From NCBI GenBank assembly GCA_947447665.1, contig CANFJX010000017.1, positions 1-32,547 of the forward strand: a stretch of 32,547 nt of DNA, in the 5' to 3' direction. The position numbers and the translations under genes were made by a program. Positions 17,018 through 25,200 of this stretch are shown here, piece after piece; position 1 is the stretch's first letter, and each line of letters begins with the position of its first letter. The notes below the pieces were generated by a model. That model was not told where the DNA came from. It saw only the letters and a list, made by a program, of their open reading frames with translations, and did no database searches. This DNA is from Bacteriovoracaceae bacterium (GTDB lineage: Bacteria > Bdellovibrionota > UBA1018).

Positions 17018-18412
17018 TCAAGCTCCCTTAATTGCGGCCACGATGGCTTCGCAAGTGCTCTTCGCATCACCAAAAACTAAAGAGCAGTTCGGGTAATAAA
17101 AGAGAGCGTTATCGACTCCGGCGTAACCGGCCTTCATCGAGCGTTTGCTGACGAAAATTTGTTTTGCTTTAAAAGCGTCCAAAATAGGCATCCCATAGAG
17201 AGGGCTGGTTTTGTCGCTCTTTGCTGCTGGGTTCACGACGTCATTCGCTCCAATGACGAGACAAACATCGGCCGACGAGAAATCCCCGTTGACCTCTTCC
17301 ATTTCAAAAACACAATCATACGGAATATCAGACTCTGCTAAGAGCACGTTCATATGTCCCGGCATGCGCCCCGCCACCGGGTGAATCGCAAATTTGACCT
17401 CAATTTTTTTCTCAAGAAGCACGTCGACCAACTCTTTCACTGCGTGCTGAGCCTGGGCCACCGCCATACCATAACCAGGTACGATGATGATCTTAGTTGA
17501 GTTCTCTAATAAGAAACCAACATCTTCTACTGAGGCAGACTTGACACCCTTGCCGGCAGCCTGAACGCCCACGGACGCCTGAGCATCTGTGGTTCCCATA
17601 CCACCAAAAATCACACTCAAGATCGAACGGTTCATAGCCTTACACATAATGTAAGAAAGGATTGCCCCACTACTTCCCACCAAAGCGCCAGTCGTGATCA
17701 ACAGTTGATTGCCTAAAATGAAGCCCGTGGCCGAAGCAGCCCAGCCCGAGTAGGAATTCAGCATCGACACGACCACAGGCATATCCGCCCCGCCAATGGG
17801 AAGGACGAGCAAAAATCCGAGAATCAGTGCAATTCCGGTCATCGCTAAAAATGAGATCAAATCTCCCGTAGCAGCAAAATGAACCCCTAAACCGAGCATT
17901 CCAAGCCCTAAAAGGAGATTAAGAAGATGCTGACCTTTAAAAATTAACGGATTAGACTTCAAAATCTCTTGTAGCTTACCAAAAGCAACGAGCGATCCAG
18001 TAAAGGTGATCGCACCAATCGCGCTTCCGACGCCGAGCTCAATCATGGCAACCAAATCCAGCCGTTGGGCTTCGCGGTGAGCTAAAAACGTCCCGATCGC
18101 CACAAGAACTGCTGAAAAACCCACAAAACTATGCAACGCGGCAACTAATTGCGGCATGGCAGTCATGCTAATCTTCAAGGCTAAGAGAGTGCCCACGACG
18201 GCGCCCGCTCCCAGGCCAACGAAAACCCAAGTATAATTTTTTACCTCAGGACTCAAAAGAGTTACACCGACGGCCAAAGCCATTCCTAGCATCGCCGACC
18301 AGTTCCCCCTCAAAGCAGTTCGAGGAGAACTCAAGCCTTTTAAACCGTAGATAAATAACATGGTAGCTACAAGGTAAGCCGCCGCAAAAAAGTCGGGACT
18401 GAGTTCTAACAT
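17018..18412 (-). CDS. pntB: NAD(P) transhydrogenase subunit beta
   Basis: 464 aa. The first two thirds are membrane helices (domain II), and the rest is the NADP(H)-binding domain III with VPGYGMAVAQAQHAV, HPVAGRMPGHMNVLLAE, VIGANDVVNPAA and KRSMKAGYAGVDN. Together with the two alpha polypeptides it couples proton influx to hydride transfer from NADH to NADP+, supplying NADPH. It starts 8 nt after pntAB and all three pnt genes run in the usual order, so a complete complex is encoded. Confidence 0.97.
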   Translation of the reverse strand: MLELSPDFFAAAYLVATMLFIYGLKGLSSPRTALRGNWSAMLGMALAVGVTLLSPEVKNYTWVFVGLGAGAVVGTLLALKISMTAMPQLVAALHSFVGFSAVLVAIGTFLAHREAQRLDLVAMIELGVGSAIGAITFTGSLVAFGKLQEILKSNPLIFKGQHLLNLLLGLGMLGLGVHFAATGDLISFLAMTGIALILGFLLVLPIGGADMPVVVSMLNSYSGWAASATGFILGNQLLITTGALVGSSGAILSYIMCKAMNRSILSVIFGGMGTTDAQASVGVQAAGKGVKSASVEDVGFLLENSTKIIIVPGYGMAVAQAQHAVKELVDVLLEKKIEVKFAIHPVAGRMPGHMNVLLAESDIPYDCVFEMEEVNGDFSSADVCLVIGANDVVNPAAKSDKTSPLYGMPILDAFKAKQIFVSKRSMKAGYAGVDNALFYYPNCSLVFGDAKSTCEAIVAAIKGA

Positions 18413-18420
18413 TTCGATCT

Positions 18421-18720
18421 CTACCTTTTCTTTTTAAACATGGCCAACATTCGGTTCGTCACCACAAAACCACCAAAAATATTGATGGATGCGAGGAACA
18501 CGGCCATAAAGCCAATCACATGGACCCAAGAAAAGCCTGAAGCATCCGTCTGAACGTCCGCACCAGCTACCAGAATAGCTCCAACCACCACGATAGCGCT
18601 GATTGCGTTAGTGACTGCCATGAGAGGAGTGTGAAGGGCAGGCGTCACACCCCAAATCACGTGATACCCCACAAAACAAGAGAGCACAAAAACGTAAATT
18701 GCGATCATCGTAGGCGACAT
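18421..18720 (-). CDS. pntAB: NAD(P) transhydrogenase subunit alpha part 2 (membrane part)
   Basis: 99 aa with three membrane helices ([52 protein letters not shown]) and the typical end [15 protein letters not shown]. This is the domain-II portion of the alpha subunit, which in Escherichia coli is fused to the NAD-binding part and here is a separate polypeptide, as in Rhodospirillum-type enzymes. The RBS GAGGAA is close to the ATG. It lies 28 nt after pntAA and 8 nt before pntB. Confidence 0.96.
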   Translation of the reverse strand: MSPTMIAIYVFVLSCFVGYHVIWGVTPALHTPLMAVTNAISAIVVVGAILVAGADVQTDASGFSWVHVIGFMAVFLASINIFGGFVVTNRMLAMFKKKR

Positions 18721-18748
18721 GGTATTCCTCGGATTCCTCTTTTAAACA

Positions 18749-19867
18749 TTACTTTTTTAAGCGAACCTGCCCCTGATACGTCACCAAAGCGGCGTTAATA
18801 ATGTCGTCCTCTAAATTATACCGAATCTCTGGTTTGCCAGCCTGATCCTCGACCATAAGACTCAGCAAGGACACCAGATTATTAGCATAAAAGTGGCTTG
18901 AGTCCGTAGGTACAAGTGAAGGATAATTCACCCACCCTATAATTTTAACTCCGTACTTCACGACAATACGATCTGGCTCGCTCAGCGGGCAGTTCCCACC
19001 ATTGGCGGCAGCCATATCAACAATAACAGAGCCGGGACGCATTCCTTGGACCGCTTCCTCAGAAATCAGAATTGGCGCTCGGCGCCCTGGAATGTTTGCG
19101 GTGGAAATAATCACATCGCACTTTTTGAGCCGCTCGGTCAAAAGGGCTTGTTGCTTTTTCTTACCCTCTTCTGAAAGCTCTTTCGCGTATCCACCCTGCC
19201 CGGAACCTTCTTCGCCTACATCGAGGTCCACTACTTTGGCACCCAAAGACTGAATTTGTTCCCGCACGTCCGCTCGAATATCGTACGCCTCGACTACTGC
19301 GCCCATTCGCTTGGCCGTAGCGATCGCTTGGAGTCCTGCCACGCCAACTCCTAAAATCATGACCTTTGCCGGCTTAGAAGATCCCGCCGAAGTCATCATC
19401 AGCGGCAGAAATCGACCATAATGGCTCGCTGCTTCAAGCACTGCCCGATATCCGGCAATATTGGCCTGAGATGAGAGAACGTCCATCGACTGCGCTCGGG
19501 ACGTCCTTGGAATCAACTCCATACTGACTGAATCGACTCCCTGACTGGCTAGCTTTTCAAAAAATCCGTCACGAAGGTAGGGTTCCATCAAAGAGACCAG
19601 CAAACTCCCCTTTTTCATCCGGGGCATTTCAGTTTCTGAAGGCCGATGCACCTTAAGGAGAATGTCAGATCTCCAAACGCTTTCGGAGTCAACGAGCTCA
19701 ACTCCATCCATCTGGTATGCAGAGTCTGGGAAACCGGCTTTCTCTCCCGCTAATCTTTCTACCCGAATTTGGAAACCCTTTTTGCAAAGTTTTTTGATGG
19801 CTTCGGGCGTCAACGCCACCCGACACTCGTCCTGTCTTGATTCTTTAGGAAGACCGATGATCATCAT
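18749..19867 (-). CDS. pntAA: NAD(P) transhydrogenase subunit alpha part 1 (NAD-binding)
   Basis: 372 aa; two adjacent ATG codons (19867 and 19864) are equally possible starts and the RBS is weak. The alanine dehydrogenase/PNT N-terminal domain opens with GLPKESRQDECRVALTPEA. The NAD-binding Rossmann segment is VMILGVGVAGLQAIATAKRMGA followed by EAYDIR at the end of the second strand. RADVREQIQSLGA and the GSVIVDMAAANGGNCP loop are typical of domain I. It is soluble and docks on the membrane subunits. It heads the pntAA-pntAB-pntB-typA group; the gap to the upstream ATPase gene is 62 nt, in which no clear terminator or promoter was found. Confidence 0.97.
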   Translation of the reverse strand: MMIIGLPKESRQDECRVALTPEAIKKLCKKGFQIRVERLAGEKAGFPDSAYQMDGVELVDSESVWRSDILLKVHRPSETEMPRMKKGSLLVSLMEPYLRDGFFEKLASQGVDSVSMELIPRTSRAQSMDVLSSQANIAGYRAVLEAASHYGRFLPLMMTSAGSSKPAKVMILGVGVAGLQAIATAKRMGAVVEAYDIRADVREQIQSLGAKVVDLDVGEEGSGQGGYAKELSEEGKKKQQALLTERLKKCDVIISTANIPGRRAPILISEEAVQGMRPGSVIVDMAAANGGNCPLSEPDRIVVKYGVKIIGWVNYPSLVPTDSSHFYANNLVSLLSLMVEDQAGKPEIRYNLEDDIINAALVTYQGQVRLKK

Positions 19868-19929
19868 TTCCGCACTTATACCCGATTGAGAAGGTTTAGA
19901 CTAGATTTTAATCGGTATGATCCTGGATT

Positions 19930-21066
19930 TCAACTCTCGCCAAGAGCCGAGTTTGCCATTTCAATATACCAAGCAGGGGGCTCGAATTTATCTTTACCAA
20001 AGGGAAGACGATTGAGTTCGATTTCATCCATAAAACTCGGTAGCTCTCCGGTTGGGATAAATTCTCCTACAATTTTGCCCTCTTGGGTTTTACCTCTTTG
20101 AACAAATTTAAAAAGATCGCGGATTTTGTAGCGGCCCATTTCATCCACTTCGGGGACCACTTCTGAAATGTTGGTGATCTTGCGGGATCCATCGTGCATT
20201 CTTTTGATCTGAACTACGAGGTGAATGGCGGCTGCAATTTGCCGCCGAATCGCCGCAACTGGCACTTGCGTATCTCCCATCATCGCCAAGGTCTCAAGGC
20301 GGACCAAACCATCATACGGCGTATTAGCATGAGTGGTACCCATCGATCCGCCATGCCCCGTGTTCATAGCAGTAATCAGATCGAGCGCCTCGGGTCCTCT
20401 CACCTCTCCCACCACAATTCGATCGGGACGCAATCTTAATGCCGAACGAATGAGATCTCGAATGGAGACTTGCCCTTTACCCATCGCGTCAGCATGCTTG
20501 GTTTCAAAAAACACCACATGGTCGGTCGTAATTTTGAGTTCAGAGGAATCTTCGATTATTAAAAGTCTCTGGTTACCAGGAATTCGAGAGCCTAAGACAT
20601 TCAAAAGTGTAGTTTTCCCTGAACCAGTCCCTCCCGATATAATGATATTCTTGGCGAGATAAATGCAAACGTCCAAAAAGCGAGCTCCTTCTTTGGAGAT
20701 CGATCCGCGATTAATCAGATCTACAAAAGATGGGGTCCCTTTTGAAAACTTTCTAATCGAAAGAGTCGTACCCTTACGAGAACAGGGAGGAATCACGGCC
20801 GCCACGCGACTGCCATCAGGCAGGCGGGCGTCTAAAATTGGGTTCTCATCATCGATTCTTCGGCCCACGAACTGGGCAATGTTTCGTACGGCGGCCTGAA
20901 GTGCCTGCTCATCTTTAAATTTGGCTTGCGTTCGCTCAAGGAGGCCGCTTCGCTCAATAAAAACTTCGTCAGGGCCGTTGATCAGTACTTCTGAGACGGA
21001 ATCATCCGCAAGATAAGCCAGAACCGGGCTCAGAAACGTTCCTACTGATTCTTCAAAAATCCCCAC
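19930..21066 (-). CDS. CpaF/TadA-family secretion ATPase (orphan)
   Basis: 378 aa, GTG start at 21066 with AGGTGA just upstream, overlapping the stop of the preceding gene. N-terminal domain: VSEVLINGPDEVFIERSG (CpaF signature), then FVGRRIDDENPILDARLPDGSR. ATPase domain: Walker A GGTGSGKTT (residues about 145-153), Asp box (IIEDSSELKI), Walker B RIVVGEVRGPEAL and a His box GSMGTTHANTP. Such ATPases are hexamers that power Tad/Flp pilus assembly or type II/IV-like secretion. No pilin, CpaC secretin, TadB/C platform or CpaE gene is nearby. It carries no FHA domain. The partner platform must lie elsewhere if it is a normal Tad motor. Family sure; role open. Confidence 0.92.
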   Translation of the reverse strand: MGIFEESVGTFLSPVLAYLADDSVSEVLINGPDEVFIERSGLLERTQAKFKDEQALQAAVRNIAQFVGRRIDDENPILDARLPDGSRVAAVIPPCSRKGTTLSIRKFSKGTPSFVDLINRGSISKEGARFLDVCIYLAKNIIISGGTGSGKTTLLNVLGSRIPGNQRLLIIEDSSELKITTDHVVFFETKHADAMGKGQVSIRDLIRSALRLRPDRIVVGEVRGPEALDLITAMNTGHGGSMGTTHANTPYDGLVRLETLAMMGDTQVPVAAIRRQIAAAIHLVVQIKRMHDGSRKITNISEVVPEVDEMGRYKIRDLFKFVQRGKTQEGKIVGEFIPTGELPSFMDEIELNRLPFGKDKFEPPAWYIEMANSALGES

Positions 21067-21071
21067 TCAAA

Positions 21072-21614
21072 TCACCTGTCCAATCCTGAAAGTGAAGCCG
21101 AGCTCAAATCCTTAACAAAAAGAGATCCTTCGGCCCCATTGATCGGACAGTAAAAACGGTATTGACCAGGTTGAGTTGGCACGAAGCTAATTTCTTCGAC
21201 CTGTTGCGAGCGGACCTGCTTGCGCACATTAAACAAATCCAACATAACACAAAGGGGCTTTTTCGAGGCACCTGTCACAAAGAGTCTAACAGGAATGTCC
21301 CTCGTCACAAAAATTGTCTTAGGAAAAAAACCTAAATCCGAGGCAATCAGAGCCACTTCCTGAGTCCCTGTTCTTAAATTCGACTTGGAGATCGGCTGTA
21401 CTGGCTGACCAAGCGAGGCCAAATCTCGGCCCTGACGGGTGGACTCAGATTCTCTCAGTTCGACCTGCATCGGGGACGGAGCGGGCGAGTCTCCGAATCG
21501 AGACTCAGGGAAGATTTCAGCCCCACCTAAGCCCGCGAAAGACGGGGGCTGAACTAAAAGAAATAATAGAGTCCAAAATAATGCGCTCAAAATCCATCGA
21601 CCAGGTTTTTCCAT
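21072..21614 (-). CDS. Exported cupredoxin-like protein lacking full copper ligands
   Basis: 180 aa. Residues 1-27 are a signal peptide (cleaved near SFA-GLGG). A Pro/Ser-rich linker follows, then a cupredoxin-like beta sandwich from about residue 88: VALIASDLGFFPKTIFVTRD, IPVRLFVTGASKKPLCVMLD, EEISFVPTQPGQYRFYCPINGAEGSLFVKD. In copper proteins of this fold the last part reads roughly YxCxxH with a nearby Met; here the cysteine is kept (YCPINGAEG) but the histidine and methionine are not, and no N-terminal ligand histidine is seen, so type-1 copper binding looks doubtful. Its stop lies 5 nt before the CpaF-like GTG, so the two are coupled and may act together at the cell surface. Confidence 0.7.
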   Translation of the reverse strand: MEKPGRWILSALFWTLLFLLVQPPSFAGLGGAEIFPESRFGDSPAPSPMQVELRESESTRQGRDLASLGQPVQPISKSNLRTGTQEVALIASDLGFFPKTIFVTRDIPVRLFVTGASKKPLCVMLDLFNVRKQVRSQQVEEISFVPTQPGQYRFYCPINGAEGSLFVKDLSSASLSGLDR

Positions 21615-21626
21615 GGAGAATTCTCC
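21615..21626 (-). promoter_or_regulatory. Perfect 12-bp palindrome at the RBS
   Basis: GGAGAATTCTCC directly precedes the ATG of the cupredoxin-like gene. Its first four bases on the coding strand (GGAG) are the Shine-Dalgarno, 8 nt from the ATG. Two transcripts could pair there, or a small protein could bind. It may also be chance. Confidence 0.4.
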
Positions 21627-21704
21627 TCACATTCCTTTCGGAGTCCTATGGAAAAGGCTAAAGGAGTCTTTTGACTTGCTTATTGTTGACTTTTTAGGTA
21701 CTGT

Positions 21705-23297
21705 TTGGCCCCGATGAAGGCTCTACTTAAATCGTTTATTAATATTTGGCTCAGCACAGCGCTGCTCAGCCCCATGGCTCGAGCCGTAATCAACCCTTCC
21801 GACTTAGCCCCCAACCGAACCTACTTTATTTTAGGCCCGGTGCAGAAACCTACTAACCACTTTCGTATTTCTCTAGCAACTCCGGATGGACCAAGAGAAT
21901 TAGACATTTCTGGGAAGACGCTGAGTGAGCTAAAAACATCTCTGAAGCATCAAAAAGAAAATGGGAAATTTAAACCTCCCCTATTAACAGAAGACAAAGA
22001 AAAGTTACTTCTCCCTTTGACTGATTCAAGCCTTGCTGAATCTATTGGCTCGGCAATCGACGAGATTTTCCCTCGGGCACAACTCGTTAGCGCTAGGCAC
22101 CTTGGATATTATGGAAAAACCAAGATTCTTCAGGTCATTCCTCACTTTAGAAGAGCGTCATCGGGAACGGAATACGAACTAATTGAAGAAACATTTGACT
22201 TAAAAAACAATGACGCCGTCGAAACCGTGAAATTGATTGAAGCCCAAACCATTACCCTTTCAGTTCATTTTGGCCCCGACTACAAGATCCAAGACGACTT
22301 TGCAAAGATTTTGTTTCAACGCGGTAGCCGATCCTTTCCTCCAACTCTCAGCCTGATCCCCTTCCGTCTCCCAGTCGAACTCGAAGGGACAAATCTCCTC
22401 GGGAATTTAACTGCTCGGGCCGAAAAAAAGCACCTATCACTCGAAGAGCGACTCGCTCTGGCACCCAAGCACATCAAAGAAACTTTCTATTTTCAGGAAC
22501 GCATCGACCGACTTCCGTCCGATCTGAAACGGCAAGTGGAGGGTTTATTAGCTGAGGCTAAAAAAGCCTTAGAAGTTAACCAAATGGGGGATCGCTCCCA
22601 AGAGAGTAGCCCCTTACCAGTAGAATCACCAAAACTCTCTATCTCGATCCCCCGAGGCTTTGATCTAAAACTCTACATTCCGCTTGCGATCCAACTCGCT
22701 ACTCAAAACCTGATGGACGTCGAAGTGATTTCGCTCGGCCCAATCAGTTTAGAGGAGTACTCGCAACGAAAGATTTCGTTTACTAAAATTTTTGATTCTG
22801 AGGACTTAAACACAACTAACAGAATCAAACTCAAGATCACCCTCAACAGCACTGACGATCCCGAGACTTTACTTCTCACAATAGCTCCTACTCAAGACCG
22901 CCACAGTGGCATCCCTACCGCAAAATTCATCCTGACCTGCGACCCTCTAGCGCTCAACTGGAATCTAGGATCATCACCCCCAATAATCACCCAGATACGA
23001 ATTCACTCAACAGTACCGATCCCAGCCGAAGCAAGGTGGGCAAAGGTCGAACGACCGGACAAAATTCATATCTCTGGCACACCGCATACCACCCAATTTA
23101 CGATGAGCCAATTATTCAACTACACTCTGAGAGTTGGAACCCATTTTGAGTCAGACCCCTTACTTTTCTCTCGCCCCGAACTAACCCCCTCCAGGGATGA
23201 GCAATCCGCTTTCGGATTCAGCAATCATGAGAACCAAGGACCTACCTCTAAAACTGAAAACGCCGATGGGGCGTTTGCTCTCCGACCCACTCTCTGA
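21705..23297 (+). CDS. Large exported protein of unknown function
   Basis: 530 aa from a TTG at 21705 (AGG 6 nt upstream) or 527 aa from the ATG at 21714; the choice is open. A signal peptide is clear (MKALLKSFINIWLSTALLSPMARA, cleaved before VINPS). The mature protein is mixed: a charged N-terminal region (residues about 60-110), a beta-rich part with LISTRHLGYYG-like strands near 140, a helical acidic/basic stretch around 255-300, and a second beta-rich half. It has a single cysteine (LTCDPLAL). No membrane segment follows the signal, so it should be periplasmic or surface-exposed. I recognise no family. It diverges from the cupredoxin/CpaF pair across 90 bp, and its 3' end overlaps the opposite gene by 50 bp. 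Confidence 0.62.
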   Translation: MAPMKALLKSFINIWLSTALLSPMARAVINPSDLAPNRTYFILGPVQKPTNHFRISLATPDGPRELDISGKTLSELKTSLKHQKENGKFKPPLLTEDKEKLLLPLTDSSLAESIGSAIDEIFPRAQLVSARHLGYYGKTKILQVIPHFRRASSGTEYELIEETFDLKNNDAVETVKLIEAQTITLSVHFGPDYKIQDDFAKILFQRGSRSFPPTLSLIPFRLPVELEGTNLLGNLTARAEKKHLSLEERLALAPKHIKETFYFQERIDRLPSDLKRQVEGLLAEAKKALEVNQMGDRSQESSPLPVESPKLSISIPRGFDLKLYIPLAIQLATQNLMDVEVISLGPISLEEYSQRKISFTKIFDSEDLNTTNRIKLKITLNSTDDPETLLLTIAPTQDRHSGIPTAKFILTCDPLALNWNLGSSPPIITQIRIHSTVPIPAEARWAKVERPDKIHISGTPHTTQFTMSQLFNYTLRVGTHFESDPLLFSRPELTPSRDEQSAFGFSNHENQGPTSKTENADGAFALRPTL

Positions 23298-24426
23298 GCT
23301 CACACTGAGCCTCTCCATCCCGGATTCGCACATGAGCGAAGGTGAGACAAAACTGTCTACCAATGTTTCGCCAATCCAGATTGATCATCTTAGTCCAGGT
23401 CCCCGTATTGATATACTGCTTGCCATCGGGATAGATTTTATTCATCGGTTTATGGGTATGGCCTAAAATTAAGGTCCTGACCTCCGACTCCTGGTCTAGA
23501 TGCTTTCTGGCTTGTCGTTCGAGATCAAGAAGAAAATCAAACTCCTGGGAAAGCACCTTGGGGAGTCTCTTAAGACTCGAAGGACGCCGAGGATCGTAAA
23601 GGAGAAAAGTTTTAAGAAAATAAAAAATCGATAAGGCAGCAAAGCGAAGAATAAAGATGGGATCCAGGATAAAACCAAAAATCATAAAGACTTTGATCGG
23701 CCTAACTTTATCAATAAACTCCCGCTCCCACTTGAGTCGATTCAAGATCTTTAAGACGTACAGACTTCCCCAGGGGATGTTGAGAACCGACTCGGAGGGA
23801 CTGCCTCGACTCATCAATTGAATCAGCGGCTGATTGAAGTCCAAAACGTGAATCGCCTCAAACTGATTGCCGTGGTGAATTTCTACACCGCCTCCCCGCT
23901 GAACTCGATCCCGGTCGGCAATAAGATTGACTTTATTGCTCGGATAAAGACCCTCAGGATCCCACTCTCGAGTAATTCTCTCCCGGATTTGAGGGAAGAA
24001 AAGATCCGCATCATGATTGCCGATCAAGTAAGTAATTTTCTTGTTAGGCCGAGAGGCAAAACGTCTCAACGCAGCCATTACTTTGGGGTGACCGGCGATC
24101 ATGGCCTCAAGCTTATTCAAGGAAAGACTCTCCGTGATGGCATCCTCAAACTCTCCCTCGGTCGGCACGTTGAGAAAGTCCAAAAAATCACCATTAATGA
24201 AGAGTTCGACCTCGACTGGCCCGTTCGGACCCTCGCCGTAGATACCGGTCGAAAAGTGATCGAAAAAATCACTCATTTCGTCGTCAAAGTGAAAATCCTC
24301 ATGGATATTTTGTCGACCTTCGAAAAAACGCCCTGCCGACAAGTGACAATCACTAATCACGATCACGAATTGGTCAGATTTACCTTGATGAGAGAAACTC
24401 ACAGCGCTCGAGCTTGACTGAATCAT
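23248..24426 (-). CDS. Calcineurin-like metallophosphoesterase with membrane-associated helix
   Basis: 392 aa. All metal-binding motifs of the fold are present: VIVISDCHLSAG (D-x-H), LFINGDFLDF (GD), YLIGNHDADLF (GNHD), EIHHGNQFEAIH (H with GN) and LILGHTHKPMNK (GHTH). It should be a two-metal phosphoesterase acting on nucleotides, phospholipid head groups or UDP-diacylglucosamine-like lipids. A hydrophobic stretch between the fourth and fifth motifs (VFMIFGFILDPIFILRFAALSIFYFL region) may dip into the membrane, favouring a lipid-type substrate, somewhat as in LpxH-like enzymes, though it is longer than LpxH. A TATACT box lies about 12 nt before the ATG, so the leader is very short. Its tail overlaps the convergent gene. 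Confidence 0.85.
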   Translation of the reverse strand: MIQSSSSAVSFSHQGKSDQFVIVISDCHLSAGRFFEGRQNIHEDFHFDDEMSDFFDHFSTGIYGEGPNGPVEVELFINGDFLDFLNVPTEGEFEDAITESLSLNKLEAMIAGHPKVMAALRRFASRPNKKITYLIGNHDADLFFPQIRERITREWDPEGLYPSNKVNLIADRDRVQRGGGVEIHHGNQFEAIHVLDFNQPLIQLMSRGSPSESVLNIPWGSLYVLKILNRLKWEREFIDKVRPIKVFMIFGFILDPIFILRFAALSIFYFLKTFLLYDPRRPSSLKRLPKVLSQEFDFLLDLERQARKHLDQESEVRTLILGHTHKPMNKIYPDGKQYINTGTWTKMINLDWRNIGRQFCLTFAHVRIRDGEAQCELREWVGEQTPHRRFQF

Positions 24427-24510
24427 ATCTTCTTCAGTATAACCCGAAAGCTTCCAAAAACGGTTTGACTTTAAGTAAAGAATCCGAAAAAGTAGGGACG
24501 AAAGTTATTT

Positions 24511-24741
24511 ATGGCAGAAAAAGAAAAAAAATGGTCCGACAATGCTCCAGGGAAATACTTCGTTGATGATCAATGCATCGACTGTGACGCTTGTCGCACT
24601 GAAGCACCCGATAATTTCACTCGCAACGATGAGCACGGCTACTCCTTTGTCTACAAACAACCCTCCAACGAGGAAGAAGAAGCTCGCTGTAAGGCAGCCT
24701 TAGAAGCTTGCCCAGTCGAGGCGATCGGCGCAGAAGAGTAG
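24511..24741 (+). CDS. Single-cluster 4Fe-4S ferredoxin
   Basis: 76 aa. Cluster ligands: C22, C25 and C28 (CIDCDAC) and C67 followed by proline (CPVEAI), the arrangement of monocluster ferredoxins; C60 is extra. The N-terminus is basic and the C-terminus acidic (SNEEEEA). It is a soluble electron carrier. A radical-SAM enzyme such as LipA or an oxygenase could be a partner, but nothing here proves one. It stands alone, convergent with the histone-like gene. Confidence 0.92.
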   Translation: MAEKEKKWSDNAPGKYFVDDQCIDCDACRTEAPDNFTRNDEHGYSFVYKQPSNEEEEARCKAALEACPVEAIGAEE

Positions 24742-24757
24742 ACTCAGTTTGACGCGA

Positions 24758-24780
24758 GGGGTTGCTCCTAGAGCCACCCC
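24758..24780. terminator. Hairpin between convergent ferredoxin and histone-like genes
   Basis: GGGGT (24758-24762) pairs with ACCCC (24776-24780), and GCTC (24764-24767) with GAGC (24771-24774), with one mismatch and a 3-nt loop. It starts 17 nt after the ferredoxin stop. No T tract follows on either strand, so this is a weak or non-canonical terminator call. Confidence 0.4.
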
Positions 24781-24808
24781 CATCCCCCCGCGACTCAACA
24801 AAACCGAA

Positions 24809-25129
24809 TCAACTCCCCACTTTTGATAATTCAGAGAAGCCCTTTTTTAAAGCTCTCTTAATCAATCCAGCCTTCCTTCCAGTTCGGCTGGCTGAAGTCG
24901 TCTTCGCAGGGCTCTTCCGTGGAGAGACGGTCTTCTCTAAAGCTGCGCCTGCGCGAGAAGGAGCGCGTTTCCTCCGCTGAGGGGAAGCCTTCAAACTAGC
25001 CCGTCTTGAAGCTGTCCCCGCGGTTGCCTTTGCACGGGTCGAGGTCCCTGCACCTGCTTTTGCGCGTGCCCCCGCTTTGGGGGAGGATTTTTTTGCTGAA
25101 CTTCCGGATGTACGTTTCTGAGTTGCCAT
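24809..25129 (-). CDS. Histone H1-like Lys/Ala/Ser-rich basic protein
   Basis: 106 aa from the ATG at 25129 (MATQKRT), with the RBS AAGGAG 8 nt upstream; a TTG 36 nt earlier is less likely. The sequence is almost all Ala, Lys, Arg, Ser, Gly, Thr and Pro, with only two acidic residues, and contains SPKA, SPRKSPAK and AKAGAG-type motifs like eukaryotic histone H1 tails and bacterial H1-like proteins (for example Chlamydia Hc1 or Bordetella BpH1). The last 20 residues (GLIKRALKKGFSELSKVG) could form an amphipathic basic helix. A DNA- or RNA-compacting role is inferred from composition only. It lies 71 nt after mrp on the same strand with its own RBS. Confidence 0.8.
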   Translation of the reverse strand: MATQKRTSGSSAKKSSPKAGARAKAGAGTSTRAKATAGTASRRASLKASPQRRKRAPSRAGAALEKTVSPRKSPAKTTSASRTGRKAGLIKRALKKGFSELSKVGS

Positions 25130-25200
25130 TTTGAAATCTCCTTTTCCGAGAGATTTCGTTTGCAATCCATAGGCCGGCGAACTTTTAAACAGAACTCCCG

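Noticed and set aside
16993..17073. Upstream extension of typA
   Set aside because: It would overlap the pntB end and adds residues absent from the BipA family.
23818..24417. 199-codon open frame opposite the metallophosphoesterase
   Set aside because: The opposite strand carries a full set of metallophosphoesterase motifs; this frame has no recognisable domain.
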